Below are positions 1 to 7,000 of a stretch of DNA of 35,875 nt, piece after piece. Every line of letters begins with the position of its first letter. Position 1 is the stretch's first letter. The DNA comes from a virus. The stretch spans positions 1 to 35,875 of the IMG/VR virus record IMGVR_UViG_3300021197_001900; one strand, 5' to 3'. Below the pieces are notes generated by a model. That model saw only the letters and a program-made list of their open reading frames with translations, searched no databases and was not told where the DNA came from. Both the position numbers and the translations under genes were made by a program.

Positions 1-415
1 ATTTGTAGTTTTGGGCCAAAGTGGGTCTTAATCGGGCCTTGGAAGAAACAATTAGGTACAAAAAACTGTTTTTAGCTACGGACCAGACTTGTCTTTGTCG
101 CACTTAGAGTGGGCTTTATCGCCCCCAGACTAACTTGACTCACGGGTTATCCGTAGATACCGTGTACAAACTGTGACGAAAGGGGCGACCAGCTTGCACG
201 CCAATGCAAGCTGCTCGAACCATCATCAAAACCTTGTGTGACCAAGAGTTTTCAATGAAAGCGACTCCCCAAAAAGCGGGGCGGCGTATCCGCGCGCCAC
301 CACTCTGTAAATAAGGTCCGCCCTGCCGGGCCAACAGGATTGTGGATGCTGCGCTGACCGCTAAATCAATTTGCAGAATCCAAAACGAGAAGGAACGACA
401 GAACGGATTTTTTTA
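1..415. other. Left-end non-coding region
   Basis: I see no convincing gene here. The segment holds several short inverted repeats. The clearest is a perfect 8-bp stem (AGCTTGCA at 191-198, TGCAAGCT at 205-212) around a 6-nt loop. There is also a small GC-rich hairpin near 267-282. If the genome is circular, this region joins the repeat arrays at the right end and leads into the excisionase/integrase operon, so it could hold the operon's promoter. I could not pick a promoter with confidence. Confidence 0.4.
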
Positions 416-616
416 ATGGATGTGGATTGGGATCACCCGCTTGTACAGCAGGGGATAATTCCAGAGCACCTTGCGATGGAGTTTTTTGGATATACGAATC
501 GAAGATCATTCGTTGCCTTTTGCAAACAAAACAAAGGCATGTGCAAACAGGTCAATCGACGATTTGTTTTTTCAGTCGAGGCGATCAGCAAATGGATCGC
601 TGATAACCCGCAGTAA
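416..616 (+). CDS. Small helix-turn-helix protein, excisionase candidate
   Basis: A 66-residue protein from ATG 416; the frame is open upstream to TTG 371, but no good ribosome site decides between the starts. The middle (about residues 15-60: IPEHLAMEFFGYTNRRSF, then a basic stretch and VFSVEAISKWI) has the look of a short AlpA/excisionase-type winged helix: a helix-turn-helix, a basic wing and a final helix. It ends 5 nt before the integrase ATG, so the two are probably co-transcribed. By position and size it is a good candidate for the recombination directionality factor. This is inferred from fold impression and context; no diagnostic motif is visible. Confidence 0.55.
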   Translation: MDVDWDHPLVQQGIIPEHLAMEFFGYTNRRSFVAFCKQNKGMCKQVNRRFVFSVEAISKWIADNPQ

Positions 617-621
617 ATTTG

Positions 622-1761
622 ATGAAGATTAAAGCCAAGACAGTTGAAACCCAGCGGGATGGAATAGCGTTTCGCTGGCGTACTCTTGATGGCAAAACTC
701 ACCAAAAGTTTTATCGCGGGAAAAAGCATCGCAATAAAATTGAACAAGCTAGGGTGGATCTTGAGCAGCAGTTGAACCGCACTGGCAACGACCAAATGTG
801 GTCGAGTTTCTGCCAAAGCTTGAGCGACTATTTTGAAGGTATGTCGCCTAGGTCGATTGAAAAGTCGCAGCAGACGCTGAAAAAGTTTAACCATTTGTTT
901 GGCGACTTTGAATGCAGCGAATTGTCCAAGGAGCACATGCGGCTTTTTAAGGAATCGTTGAAGCAAGCCAATTTGGCGTCTGCCACCGTCGATTCCACTC
1001 TTGCAACAATGTGGGCGATTTTGCGATGGGGCTCCGACGAAGATTTGCTGCCTGTTGTAAACCGACCTCGAAAGCGATCTCGAAAAATAGATCGTGGGAA
1101 GAAGTCGAAGTCGAAAGGTCGCAGTTTGGCAACGGAGGAAATCGAGCGATTGCTGATGTGCATTCCGCAGGCTTGCAAACACGGCGAAGATCCTGCCAGC
1201 TTTACGCGAGCGGCTATGGCAGCGTGGCTGATCGGGCTCAGGCTCGACGATTGCCACATGTTGAGCTTTGAGCCGCGACCAGGTTGCCATTGGATCTCTG
1301 GCGACCTTCAGTTCATCCATTTTGCTGAGTCGCAGAAGTCGGGGCAGGTGGAAGCGGTTCCTCTCGAAAAGCCAGCAACCGAGTGGCTTGAAACACTCGA
1401 TCAGTCGCTGGAATGGGTTTGCCGTGCTCGCGGCGATAAAGGATGGCACGCAACCAGCAATCGTCTTGGACGAGTGCTCAGTGCCGCTGGCAAGAAAGCC
1501 GGAATTGTCGTAAAACGCGATGTTGCTGGCGAATGCAGCAAGACAGCATCTGCTCACGATCTGCGTAGAACCTTCGCGACCAACCTGCTTGCCAGCGGGA
1601 TGGCGATCAAGGACGTTCAACTGCGAACAAGGCACGCGGATCACAACACTTTACTTTCCTACTACGCTGATATAGATCGCAGTGCAGGTGGTTTTTCAGT
1701 GGTTGTAAAATCGTCAAATCCAGAAGAATTGACTTCAGGTTTCGCTGCAAAGTCTCGATAA
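622..1761 (+). CDS. int: Tyrosine-family site-specific integrase
   Basis: A 379-residue phage integrase that would recombine attP with a host attB. The N-terminal part (about 1-60) is basic, as expected of an arm-binding or AP2-like domain. A SAM-like core-binding domain follows (about 60-150). The catalytic domain shows the first Arg in GLRLDD (about residue 204), the HDLRRTF box (H-x-x-R, about 313-319) and the tail TRHADHNTLLSYY, with the second His and the nucleophilic Tyr. Start ATG 622 is preferred over TTG 619. The gene is followed after 30 nt by a tRNA-Lys 3' segment, the usual place for attP. An 18-bp arm-type repeat lies within its 3' end (1687-1704), and a second repeat overlaps its stop codon. 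Confidence 0.95.
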   Translation: MKIKAKTVETQRDGIAFRWRTLDGKTHQKFYRGKKHRNKIEQARVDLEQQLNRTGNDQMWSSFCQSLSDYFEGMSPRSIEKSQQTLKKFNHLFGDFECSELSKEHMRLFKESLKQANLASATVDSTLATMWAILRWGSDEDLLPVVNRPRKRSRKIDRGKKSKSKGRSLATEEIERLLMCIPQACKHGEDPASFTRAAMAAWLIGLRLDDCHMLSFEPRPGCHWISGDLQFIHFAESQKSGQVEAVPLEKPATEWLETLDQSLEWVCRARGDKGWHATSNRLGRVLSAAGKKAGIVVKRDVAGECSKTASAHDLRRTFATNLLASGMAIKDVQLRTRHADHNTLLSYYADIDRSAGGFSVVVKSSNPEELTSGFAAKSR

Positions 1762-1766
1762 TTACT
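1687..1766. repeat. Left arm-type repeats of attP
   Basis: Two words, GGTGGTTTTTCAGTGGTT (1687-1704) and TCGATAATTACT (1755-1766), lie in the integrase 3' end and over its stop. Both recur on the other side of the tRNA-Lys segment, at 1979-1996 and 1957-1968. Direct repeats at similar distances on both sides of a core fit integrase arm-binding sites. Binding is inferred. Confidence 0.6.
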
Positions 1767-1791
1767 GTGGTTACACGCATAAGGCGCGAAG

Positions 1792-1938
<147 letters not shown>

Positions 1939-1956
1939 CTTGGCGTGAAACCACTT

Positions 1957-1996
1957 TCGATAATTACTCGATAGACAAGGTGGTTTTTCAGTGGTT
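1957..1996. repeat. Right arm-type repeats of attP
   Basis: Second copies of TCGATAATTACT (1957-1968) and GGTGGTTTTTCAGTGGTT (1979-1996). An AAACCAC/GTGGTTT inverted pair (1948-1954 and 1980-1986) frames part of the block. The right word overlaps the proposed GTG start of the next small gene. Confidence 0.6.
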
Positions 1997-2227
1997 TCTA
2001 AATCTCCATGCCCATGCGGCAAGCCGACCCCCGGTAAGACGATCTGCGATTGCATCCGATGCGATGAATGTGGTCGCCATTTTGTGCTTTGCGAATGCAA
2101 AACAAGCAATCTGCAAAAAAAGCAAAGTATTCTCGATGCACTCCCGCTACATCGCGGCGACATCGAAGATACATCGGATCGACATTCTGCCGTTTTCGTC
2201 AACCTCTGGCGACTCTTGGCGACCTAA
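1991..2227 (+). CDS. Small Cys-rich protein, zinc-ribbon-like
   Basis: A 78-residue frame from GTG 1991. Residues 7-37 contain nine Cys in CxC, CxCxxC and CxCK groupings (CPCGKP, CDCIRCDECG, LCECK), a spacing that suggests one or two zinc-binding knuckles. The C-terminal half is not Cys-rich. I do not recognise a family. The start overlaps the right attP arm repeat and no ribosome site is obvious, so the true start and even translation are uncertain. Similar Cys-rich mini-proteins occur elsewhere in this early region (for example at 4606). Confidence 0.5.
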   Translation: MVSKSPCPCGKPTPGKTICDCIRCDECGRHFVLCECKTSNLQKKQSILDALPLHRGDIEDTSDRHSAVFVNLWRLLAT

Positions 2228-2363
2228 TTTTCGCTGCTAGATTTCCCCTGCTTGTCATACGGCATCGCAGACGGCAGCACCTCTCGCGGGTTCCTCCGCA
2301 GGTCACAACCCGCTGTCGTCTGCTTTTTAGTTTTTAGTTTTAGTTTTGATTTGTGAGGTAGCT

Positions 2364-2696
2364 ATGAGAAATGATCAAAGGTCGCTCTTCGACTCAGCGA
2401 CTATTGAACGTCCGCTCGCACGCAGTACTGATGCGAGCACCTCGAAAGACGCTGCTTCTGTTGCACAGAAAGTTGCGTCATCTCAGCGTGAAAGAATGCT
2501 GGCTGTCTTTCAGCGTTTTGCACAGACATACAACGAAGCAGCACGCGAATGCGTTGTCCAGTTCGGGCAGTTTGAACGCGACTCTTATCGCAAGCGTGGA
2601 AGTCAATTAAAAGCGGCTGGACTGATCAAGGCTGTTGGCGAACGCACCTGTCAAGTAAGTGGATCGCGAGCGACCGTTTTCGAGGCAGTCCAGTGA
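2364..2696 (+). CDS. Small winged-helix-like protein, early region
   Basis: A 110-residue protein starting at ATG 2364, with GAGGTAG about 6 nt upstream; the longer frame from 2346 lacks a good site. A low-complexity Ser/Ala-rich N-terminus (about 1-40) precedes a C-terminal domain: SSQRERMLAVFQRF, a middle segment ending in Arg-rich RDSYRKRGSQLKAAGLI, then a wing with SGSRATVFEAV. This order (helix, recognition segment, 'GL(I/V)', basic wing ending xxxATVxxA) matches the small winged-helix proteins often found at the start of phage replication operons, usually unnamed. It could bind DNA or sit on the replication machinery. Function is inferred. Confidence 0.65.
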   Translation: MRNDQRSLFDSATIERPLARSTDASTSKDAASVAQKVASSQRERMLAVFQRFAQTYNEAARECVVQFGQFERDSYRKRGSQLKAAGLIKAVGERTCQVSGSRATVFEAVQ

Positions 2697-2809
2697 CCGT
2701 CGCAATTTCGTTTGCTGCGTTTGTAGTCGGTGCTGCGACAGCGGTGCTTTGGATGGAGTGGTTAAGAAACCTAGAGGAATCAGATGGACCCGAAGTTGAA
2801 CAAGATTGA
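2693..2809 (+). CDS. Tiny single-pass membrane peptide (38 aa)
   Basis: GTG 2693 overlaps the upstream stop as GTGA and opens a 38-codon frame. Residues 3-20 form a hydrophobic segment (VAISFAAFVVGAATAVLW), followed by a charged acidic tail. The GTGA coupling, the hydrophobic segment and the tight packing with the next gene support a real membrane peptide. Length is below most gene-calling limits. No family recognised. Confidence 0.5.
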   Translation: MTVAISFAAFVVGAATAVLWMEWLRNLEESDGPEVEQD

Positions 2810-2888
2810 GAGACTGTGCTTTGCGGTCATTTGCACATCATTTCTCATCACTGCGGTCATTATTTTCGACAGCTATCGGAGTTGGTAA
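2784..2888 (+). CDS. Tiny single-pass membrane peptide (34 aa)
   Basis: ATG 2784 with an AGAGGA ribosome site about 6 nt upstream starts a 34-residue peptide: a basic N-terminus (MDPKLNKIERL), one hydrophobic segment (CFAVICTSFLITAVIIF) and a short tail. It overlaps the preceding tiny frame by 26 nt, and its stop is immediately followed by the ATG of the next gene at 2889. The clean ribosome site and tail-to-head fit make it likely to be translated. Role unknown; possible uses are superinfection exclusion or membrane signalling, but nothing shows this. Confidence 0.55.
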   Translation: MDPKLNKIERLCFAVICTSFLITAVIIFDSYRSW

Positions 2889-3113
2889 ATGATCACTGAC
2901 GACCAAGTTTCAGAACTGTTGACCTTGATGGAAAACAAAGATGCACAACTCGATGAAAAGTACGAGTTGCATTTTGGCGAGATGACGCACCGGATGAATT
3001 TTGATCCAGAAAGCGATTGGTACAAGCCAGAAGCAGTGCAAGCAGCAATCGTCGTCGGCAATGGGCAAATGGTTAATTGGTTACGCGACTGGATTTTGGA
3101 GAACAACCAATGA
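2889..3113 (+). CDS. Acidic hypothetical early protein
   Basis: A 74-residue protein from ATG 2889, directly after the preceding stop. It is acidic and predicted helical (DDQVSELLTLMENKDAQLDEKYE), with a Trp-containing C-terminus (MVNWLRDWILENNQ). No catalytic or metal-binding motif is visible and I do not recognise the family. The next gene starts inside its stop codon (ATGA at 3110), so translation is coupled within the early operon. Confidence 0.7.
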   Translation: MITDDQVSELLTLMENKDAQLDEKYELHFGEMTHRMNFDPESDWYKPEAVQAAIVVGNGQMVNWLRDWILENNQ

Positions 3114-3328
3114 GCGGAATTGACCCTGAAATTGATCGCGTGCTCAAGCACATGATCAGGCGCAACCCAAAGATGAAAGACCCAAAGAACAAAATCGAAT
3201 TACTTGCAGGCGAAATTACGCAAGTGTTCATGCAAGGCGTGCGAGTCGGTGAATCTATCGCTCGCAAACGATACATGATGGACCCAACAATTAAACCCGT
3301 TGATTTTTTACAGCAAGAAAGAGAGTGA
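3110..3328 (+). CDS. Hypothetical early protein
   Basis: 72 residues from ATG 3110, which overlaps the previous stop (ATGA). The protein is basic in the middle (RVLKHMIRRNPKMKDPKNKIE) and otherwise helical, with no membrane segment or known motif. A longer reading from 3077 is possible but would overlap the upstream gene more. Its stop overlaps a GTG that could start the SSB-like gene. Role unknown; position suggests a replication-region accessory protein. Confidence 0.65.
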   Translation: MSGIDPEIDRVLKHMIRRNPKMKDPKNKIELLAGEITQVFMQGVRVGESIARKRYMMDPTIKPVDFLQQERE

Positions 3329-3333
3329 GAGTT

Positions 3334-3942
3334 ATGAAGTTACCAGCAGCAACATCAGATTTTAAGCCACTTGATCCCGGTACACATTTAGCGATCTGCT
3401 ACGAAGTCATCGACTTTGGAACACAGCGAGATGTGTACGAAGGTGAAGAAAACATTCGTCGCAAGCTTTGGATTGGCTGGGAGATACCAGACCAAACCAT
3501 GGACGATGGTCGTCCCTTTGTGATTGGGAAAGAGTACACATTATCCATGCATGAAAAGTCTGCTTTGCGAAAGCATCTTGAGGCATGGCGAGGCATTCCA
3601 TTTACTGATGATGACCTGGGTGAAAACGGCAAGTTTGACGTTAAAAACATCATCGGAAAACCATGTGCTTTAAGCGTTACGCACAACGACAAAGGCAGAG
3701 CCAAGGTTGCCAGCGTGATTGCGTTGATGAAAGGAACCCAAGTTCCTGCGAAGACGAATGACGAGCGTTTTCTGTCGCTTGCACCTGACGAGTTTGATGT
3801 TGAAGCATACCACTCTCTTAACGAGTGGATGAAAGAAAAGATTGCAACGAGCCCTGAGTTTGCTGCAACGCAAAAGCCAGTCGCTGGCCGCGTCACAGTG
3901 CCTGAGATTGACGAAACAGACGAGAACGATCTGCCGTTCTAG
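3334..3942 (+). CDS. Phage single-strand DNA-binding-like protein
   Basis: 202 residues from ATG 3334, preceded by a purine-rich GAAAGAGAG; an in-frame GTG at 3325 is an alternative. The body has alternating beta-type segments (THLAICYEVIDFG, RKLWIGWEIP, IGKPCALSVTHNDKGRAKVASV) of the kind seen in phage OB-fold ssDNA-binding proteins. The tail is acidic and ends ETDENDLPF, very like the DDxPF tip by which bacterial SSB recruits partner proteins. It sits among replication genes. The family match is by overall look and the tail, so the assignment is probable and not certain. Expected role: coating ssDNA during phage replication or recombination. Confidence 0.65.
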   Translation: MKLPAATSDFKPLDPGTHLAICYEVIDFGTQRDVYEGEENIRRKLWIGWEIPDQTMDDGRPFVIGKEYTLSMHEKSALRKHLEAWRGIPFTDDDLGENGKFDVKNIIGKPCALSVTHNDKGRAKVASVIALMKGTQVPAKTNDERFLSLAPDEFDVEAYHSLNEWMKEKIATSPEFAATQKPVAGRVTVPEIDETDENDLPF

Positions 3943-4009
3943 GAAACCAGACTGGGAGTTTGGGAAGGACCGCGTCTGCCAGTACGCGGGATAAATCGAC
4001 TGGCGTTTT

Positions 4010-4109
4010 GCCTGCTGTTGGACGCTCATCACATTCACAAATGAAAGGGAACCGTGCCGTGGAAGGTCTTAATTCCCCGATGAAGTCGGGTTCGACTCCC
4101 GAAGCAGGT
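4010..4109 (+). ncRNA. tRNA-like RNA 1 (acceptor and T arm, no anticodon arm)
   Basis: A 100-nt intergenic segment folds with a 7-bp acceptor-like stem (GCCTGCT 4010-4016 with AGCAGGT 4103-4109, one G-U pair at the end), directly stacked on a perfect T arm (TCGGG-TTCGACT-CCCGA, 4086-4102). Immediately 5' of the T arm, GATGAAG (4079-4085) pairs with CTCATC (4025-4030) with one bulged A, in the place of an anticodon or variable arm. A D-loop-like GTTGG follows the acceptor stem. The 48-nt apical part has no 7-nt anticodon loop; a GGGAA/TTCCC pairing is possible there. A run of six T (4115-4120) follows. The architecture resembles the tRNA-like domain of tmRNA in outline, but with no reading frame. 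A second element of the same design is at 33010. Function unknown. Confidence 0.55.
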
Positions 4110-4141
4110 GCTGTGTTTTTTACTCGTAAGAAGGATCGAAG

Positions 4142-4471
4142 ATGACTGCTGCTGTACTAGCAATGGGTTTGTTTTTTAGTTGGACGCCTGGCGTGAAAAC
4201 GCGAACACGCTCCTGTGAAATCAAACGTGAGGTGACGGTGACCAAGACTGTCGAATTGACTGATCAGGAGGCGTGCGAAGAAGAGTGCAAACGAATGATT
4301 CAATTTCGACGCATGCACGTTTTCAAGACGCCTGCTGGATGTTTTGAAGGATGCGGGATCAGTCGAAGCAAGGACGTTTCCACTTGCAGGCCAAATCGCA
4401 AGATGCGTTTGACCGGCGACTGCACAATTGAAAGGAATGGTTGGTTTTATCGCTGTCGCTTGTGGCGATAG
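4142..4471 (+). CDS. Secreted or membrane-anchored Cys-rich protein
   Basis: 109 residues from ATG 4142, with an AAGAAGGA ribosome site about 9 nt upstream. Residues 2-13 (TAAVLAMGLFFS) form a short hydrophobic segment, a possible signal sequence, though without a clear basic n-region. The rest is basic and has eight Cys (SC, ACEEEC, GCFEGC, STC, GDC, YRC) whose even number and paired spacing suggest disulfides in an exported protein. I do not recognise the family. Position between replication genes makes an envelope role, such as exclusion, conceivable but unproven. Confidence 0.65.
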   Translation: MTAAVLAMGLFFSWTPGVKTRTRSCEIKREVTVTKTVELTDQEACEEECKRMIQFRRMHVFKTPAGCFEGCGISRSKDVSTCRPNRKMRLTGDCTIERNGWFYRCRLWR

Positions 4472-4499
4472 TGGTTGAGTTGTTTGTCGTTTTCTGACT

Positions 4500-4616
4500 G
4501 TGGCGACAAATGCGGCGAGCTTAGGAGCCCTTGTGGCTGGCGTTTTTGTTCCCGTCAGTTTCACTATCGCGATGCAACTTCGCGACTCGCCGTTGAGGTA
4601 TTTGGATGGATGTTAA
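4500..4616 (+). CDS. Possible tiny membrane peptide (38 aa)
   Basis: A GTG-started frame of 38 codons with a hydrophobic stretch (AASLGALVAGVFVPVSFTIA) and a short charged tail; its end overlaps the start of the next gene by 11 nt. There is no ribosome site, so it rests on hydrophobicity and fit alone. It would otherwise leave a 134-nt gap. Confidence 0.3.
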   Translation: MATNAASLGALVAGVFVPVSFTIAMQLRDSPLRYLDGC

Positions 4617-4797
4617 CGAAGACGAATGCTGGGCTCGCCTGTGCGACAAGTGCAGGCAACCAGTGGGAAGCGATTGGGAATATGCACTTTGCAAGGCATG
4701 TGGTGAGGAACCGTGCAAGCACGGCAACCAGGTCGAAGAGTGCAACGAGTGTTTTATCGAAAGTGATTTAAAGTTTGATGCCAATAGGGAGAGGTGA
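4606..4797 (+). CDS. Small Cys-rich zinc-finger-like protein
   Basis: 63 residues from ATG 4606. Cys positions form CDKC, CKAC and CNEC pairs plus single Cys, with EEPCKHGNQVEEC between them: a treble-clef or double zinc-ribbon pattern. The protein is acidic overall. It ends 2 nt before the ATG of the nuclease-like gene, so the two are probably translated together. Exact family unknown; zinc binding is inferred from Cys spacing. Confidence 0.65.
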   Translation: MDVNEDECWARLCDKCRQPVGSDWEYALCKACGEEPCKHGNQVEECNECFIESDLKFDANRER

Positions 4798-4799
4798 GG

Positions 4800-5399
4800 A
4801 TGACGGAACACGCAGTAGACCAGCGAATTGAAATGCTAGGAAAGGGTTTAATGTCGAAAGACGGTGAAGACGCTTTGCTACAAGAAATTGTAGATGCAGC
4901 GAGACAGAAAAAAGGAATCGAAGAAAGTCCAGTCATAGAGAACCACAGATCGTTTCTGCGCCATTTAAAAAACAGTGAGAAGTCTGTGGACTTCGTGCGG
5001 CAATATTTGCTTGAGAAAGGTTATGCGGTATTGCAAAACCCGAGCACCAAAGCAGAAAGCCACGCTGATTGGAAGCAACACGCAGATAACGGCGACTTGT
5101 ATATCCAGCAGCGAATCGAAGTTAAGCATTTGTCAATAGACTTCACCAAAGCTGACTGGCCCTACAAAGACTTCATTGTTTGTGCAAAACATTCGTTCGA
5201 CAACGCAAAGCCAAAGCCATTTGCGTATTTTGTTTTGAGCAAAAGCAAAAGGTTTGCTGCGATTTTGCTCGTCAGCGAAACGCAATCGAAATGGTTTGTT
5301 TCGCGCAGAAGGGATCGTCGATACGAAGGCGTAGAGCAGGAGTTTTACGTTGCACCCATTGAATGTGCAAAGTTCGTTTCAATGGAGACAGCATCGTGA
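4800..5399 (+). CDS. PD-(D/E)XK-like nuclease
   Basis: 199 residues from ATG 4800, with GGGAGAGGTGAGG just upstream; GTG 4794 is an alternative. The N-terminal third is helical and charged. The C-terminal half has NGDLYIQQRIEVKHLSIDF, in which D (of GDLY) and E-x-K (IEVK) are spaced as in the PD-(D/E)XK fold, followed by beta strands (FIVCAKHSF, PFAYFVLS, FAAILLVS). Such proteins in phage replication blocks act as endonucleases or exonucleases. The ExK motif is seen; the family is inferred. Its stop overlaps the GTG of the replisome organiser (GTGA). Confidence 0.6.
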   Translation: MTEHAVDQRIEMLGKGLMSKDGEDALLQEIVDAARQKKGIEESPVIENHRSFLRHLKNSEKSVDFVRQYLLEKGYAVLQNPSTKAESHADWKQHADNGDLYIQQRIEVKHLSIDFTKADWPYKDFIVCAKHSFDNAKPKPFAYFVLSKSKRFAAILLVSETQSKWFVSRRRDRRYEGVEQEFYVAPIECAKFVSMETAS

Positions 5400-6139
5400 A
5401 ACACACAGTACCGGATTGCATCAAGTTTAAAAAACTGTGCCGCCGCCTTTACCCAGACATGGATAAGGACATGCGTCATGTGCTCGTAACTGGGCATCTG
5501 GAGTTGCTTTGGCATAGCACTCAGTCAAACGCCCCAGCAGGCGATATAGGACGCTACACCGACGAAGAGATAGCGATTGAGGTGCGCTGGCCGGAAGAGC
5601 CGGAGCGGCTAATCTCGGCCCTTGTGGAGTGCGGTTGGATCGATCCATGCACTGAGCATCGGTTCGTAATCCACGATTGGGCAGACCATTGTCCGAACTG
5701 GGTAAAGGGCTCACTGAAGCGTCACGGCAAACCACTGGTTTCTGCTAAGGAACCTCCTAAGGAGGTTCCTAAGGAGGCTCCTAGGGAGCCTGCTAGGGAA
5801 GGTGCTAATAGTAGCCTCCCTAGCACCCATCTGAGCACCCTCCCACCTAACGTAACCAAACCTAACGTAACCAAACCTAACCAAACCAAACGAAGTAAGA
5901 AGCGGGTAAAACCCGCAATGCCCCCTACTTTGGAAGAGGTTAAAGAGTTTTGCAGAGAGAGGGAAAGCAGCGTTGATCCTGATCAGTTTGTTGATCACTA
6001 CACGGCAAATGGATGGAAGCAATCAAACGGGAACAAGATCTGCAACTGGCAGGCAGCGGTTCGCACTTGGGAAAGAAACGGATTTAGCAAGCCGCTCGCG
6101 GCGGGCATTAATGGCAAAAAACAGGAGTTGGACTTTTGA
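5396..6139 (+). CDS. Replisome organiser / replication initiator
   Basis: 247 residues from GTG 5396, overlapping the upstream stop. The N-terminal domain (about 1-105) is a winged-helix region with the signature seen in many phage replication proteins: FKKLCRRLYPD, GHLELLWH, GDIGRYTDEEIA, LVECGWID, IHDWADHCPNW. A low-complexity linker (about 115-170) has 4-residue repeats (KEPP, KEVP, KEAP, REPA, REGA) and PNVTK repeats. A C-terminal domain (about 175-235) has LEEVKEFCRER, DPDQFVDHY and NWQAAVRTWERNGF, typical of the tail of such initiators. By analogy with lambda O, the N-terminus would bind the origin and the C-terminus would bring in the helicase loader. The repeat-coding linker DNA may itself be the origin. 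Confidence 0.8.
   Translation: MKHTVPDCIKFKKLCRRLYPDMDKDMRHVLVTGHLELLWHSTQSNAPAGDIGRYTDEEIAIEVRWPEEPERLISALVECGWIDPCTEHRFVIHDWADHCPNWVKGSLKRHGKPLVSAKEPPKEVPKEAPREPAREGANSSLPSTHLSTLPPNVTKPNVTKPNQTKRSKKRVKPAMPPTLEEVKEFCRERESSVDPDQFVDHYTANGWKQSNGNKICNWQAAVRTWERNGFSKPLAAGINGKKQELDF
5742..5890. repeat. Iteron-like repeats inside the initiator gene, candidate origin
   Basis: About six 12-bp repeats of the type (T)CCTAAGGAGG/CCTAGGGAGC (5742-5811) are followed by an inverted-looking CCTCCCTAGCACC and then two exact 15-bp repeats (CCTAACGTAACCAAA at 5846 and 5861) and a shorter third. Lambda-type phages carry ori iterons in the linker-coding part of the O gene; the same placement is seen here. Three 11-bp words are shared with the attP flank. 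Confidence 0.5.
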
Positions 6140-6756
6140 AGTGGGAACAAACGAAAGAACTGTGGGACTTTTTTTTCATTGGGAGTCCAGACACAAAAGC
6201 CTGGCTCGCCAAGCAGGACGATCCAAACGCGACTTTTAAGCTTTGGCGGAACACAATCAAGAATTGCGACTTTGACGATGTCAACTCAGTCATGAACGAC
6301 ATGATGGATGGAACTCGCGACCGTCCAGAAGCTTACGAGCGAGACAGGACCGCGATTTGGATACGCACGCAATCTGACGATTTACGGTACGAGCGAAACC
6401 GGAAGGTGGAGCAGGAAGAAAAGTATCACACAAGCGCACGCGGCGCGATGAAGTATGTGCAGCAGACTGCGTTCGGTGGGATTGCTTGCCGACTTGGTCG
6501 CATGGTGCAGGAAAAGAAACTCACTGTTGAGGAAAACAACAGGCGGTTTAAGGAAGGTTATTTGTGGGACAAAGGCAAAATTGAAGCACCAGAGTGGTTG
6601 CGGAACATGCTAGGAGGCAAAGTTGATGAAACTAATACTCAGAGAAACGATCAAGCTGAACCTGACGAACGGGAACGATGGTCAGGGTCGGGCTTGGTAC
6701 AGAACAGCATCGACTCGCAAAGCTATCGAGCAACAACTGAAGGTGCAGGATCTTAA
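6136..6756 (+). CDS. Replication-region protein, possible helicase-loader-like
   Basis: 206 residues from TTG 6136, which overlaps the initiator stop (TTGA), a start style seen repeatedly in this genome. The N-terminal 70 residues (LWDFFF, then TFKLWRNTIKNCDFDDVNSVMNDMMDGTRDRP) recall the short helical domain of G39P-type helicase loaders/inhibitors: 'Y/F-P...W...L..yd...V...l....k..P'. No P-loop is present, so it is not a DnaC-type ATPase. The middle is charged and helical and the C-terminus is disordered and polar. It lies directly after the initiator, where many phages place their loader. The match is weak and the role is inferred. Confidence 0.45.
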   Translation: MKWEQTKELWDFFFIGSPDTKAWLAKQDDPNATFKLWRNTIKNCDFDDVNSVMNDMMDGTRDRPEAYERDRTAIWIRTQSDDLRYERNRKVEQEEKYHTSARGAMKYVQQTAFGGIACRLGRMVQEKKLTVEENNRRFKEGYLWDKGKIEAPEWLRNMLGGKVDETNTQRNDQAEPDERERWSGSGLVQNSIDSQSYRATTEGAGS

Positions 6757-7000
6757 GCGGTATCCATTTGACTTTCCGGTAAAGGTGACGCTCACGCGGA
6801 TACTTGGACCCAACCAGAGGCTCTGGGATGCAGACAGCGTGCTCAGAGGGAATGCAAAACAACTAATCGACAGCTTGGTTGCGGTTGGCTGGTTTCACGA
6901 TGACTCGATGAAATACATTACCCAGGTCGTCGGGGCTCAGGACGCAACCCAGCGAGAAATCGGCCCGGCAGTTCTAATTGAGGTGTTTAAGGATGAGTGA
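6626..7000 (+). CDS. RusA-like Holliday junction resolvase
   Basis: 124 residues from ATG 6626, with a perfect AGGAGG 8 nt upstream; it overlaps the previous gene by 131 nt. The C-terminal two thirds match the RusA pattern: a first strand (PVKVTLTRILG), then RLWDADSVLRGNAKQLIDSLVAVGWFHDDS, in which spaced Asp residues (DAD, then D in LIDSL, then DD) form the metal site, and a closing strand (GPAVLIEVF). RusA family enzymes resolve four-way junctions during phage recombination and before packaging. The length is usual for the family (about 120). Confidence 0.8.
   Translation: MKLILRETIKLNLTNGNDGQGRAWYRTASTRKAIEQQLKVQDLKRYPFDFPVKVTLTRILGPNQRLWDADSVLRGNAKQLIDSLVAVGWFHDDSMKYITQVVGAQDATQREIGPAVLIEVFKDE

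Noticed and set aside
140-334. A 64-codon minus-strand frame in the left end
   Set aside because: No ribosome site, no domain and an inverted repeat inside it; not supported as a gene.
433-1644. A 403-codon open frame on the minus strand
   Set aside because: It lies opposite the integrase, which has full catalytic motifs and good coupling; the minus frame shows no recognisable domain and is a shadow.
3960-4145. A 61-codon + strand frame over the tRNA-like RNA 1
   Set aside because: No ribosome site and no recognisable domain; its sequence is better explained by RNA structure.
4475-4771. A 98-codon + strand frame
   Set aside because: It overlaps the Cys-rich protein at 4606, which has paired Cys and a fit with the next gene; the long frame lacks a plausible start site and domain.
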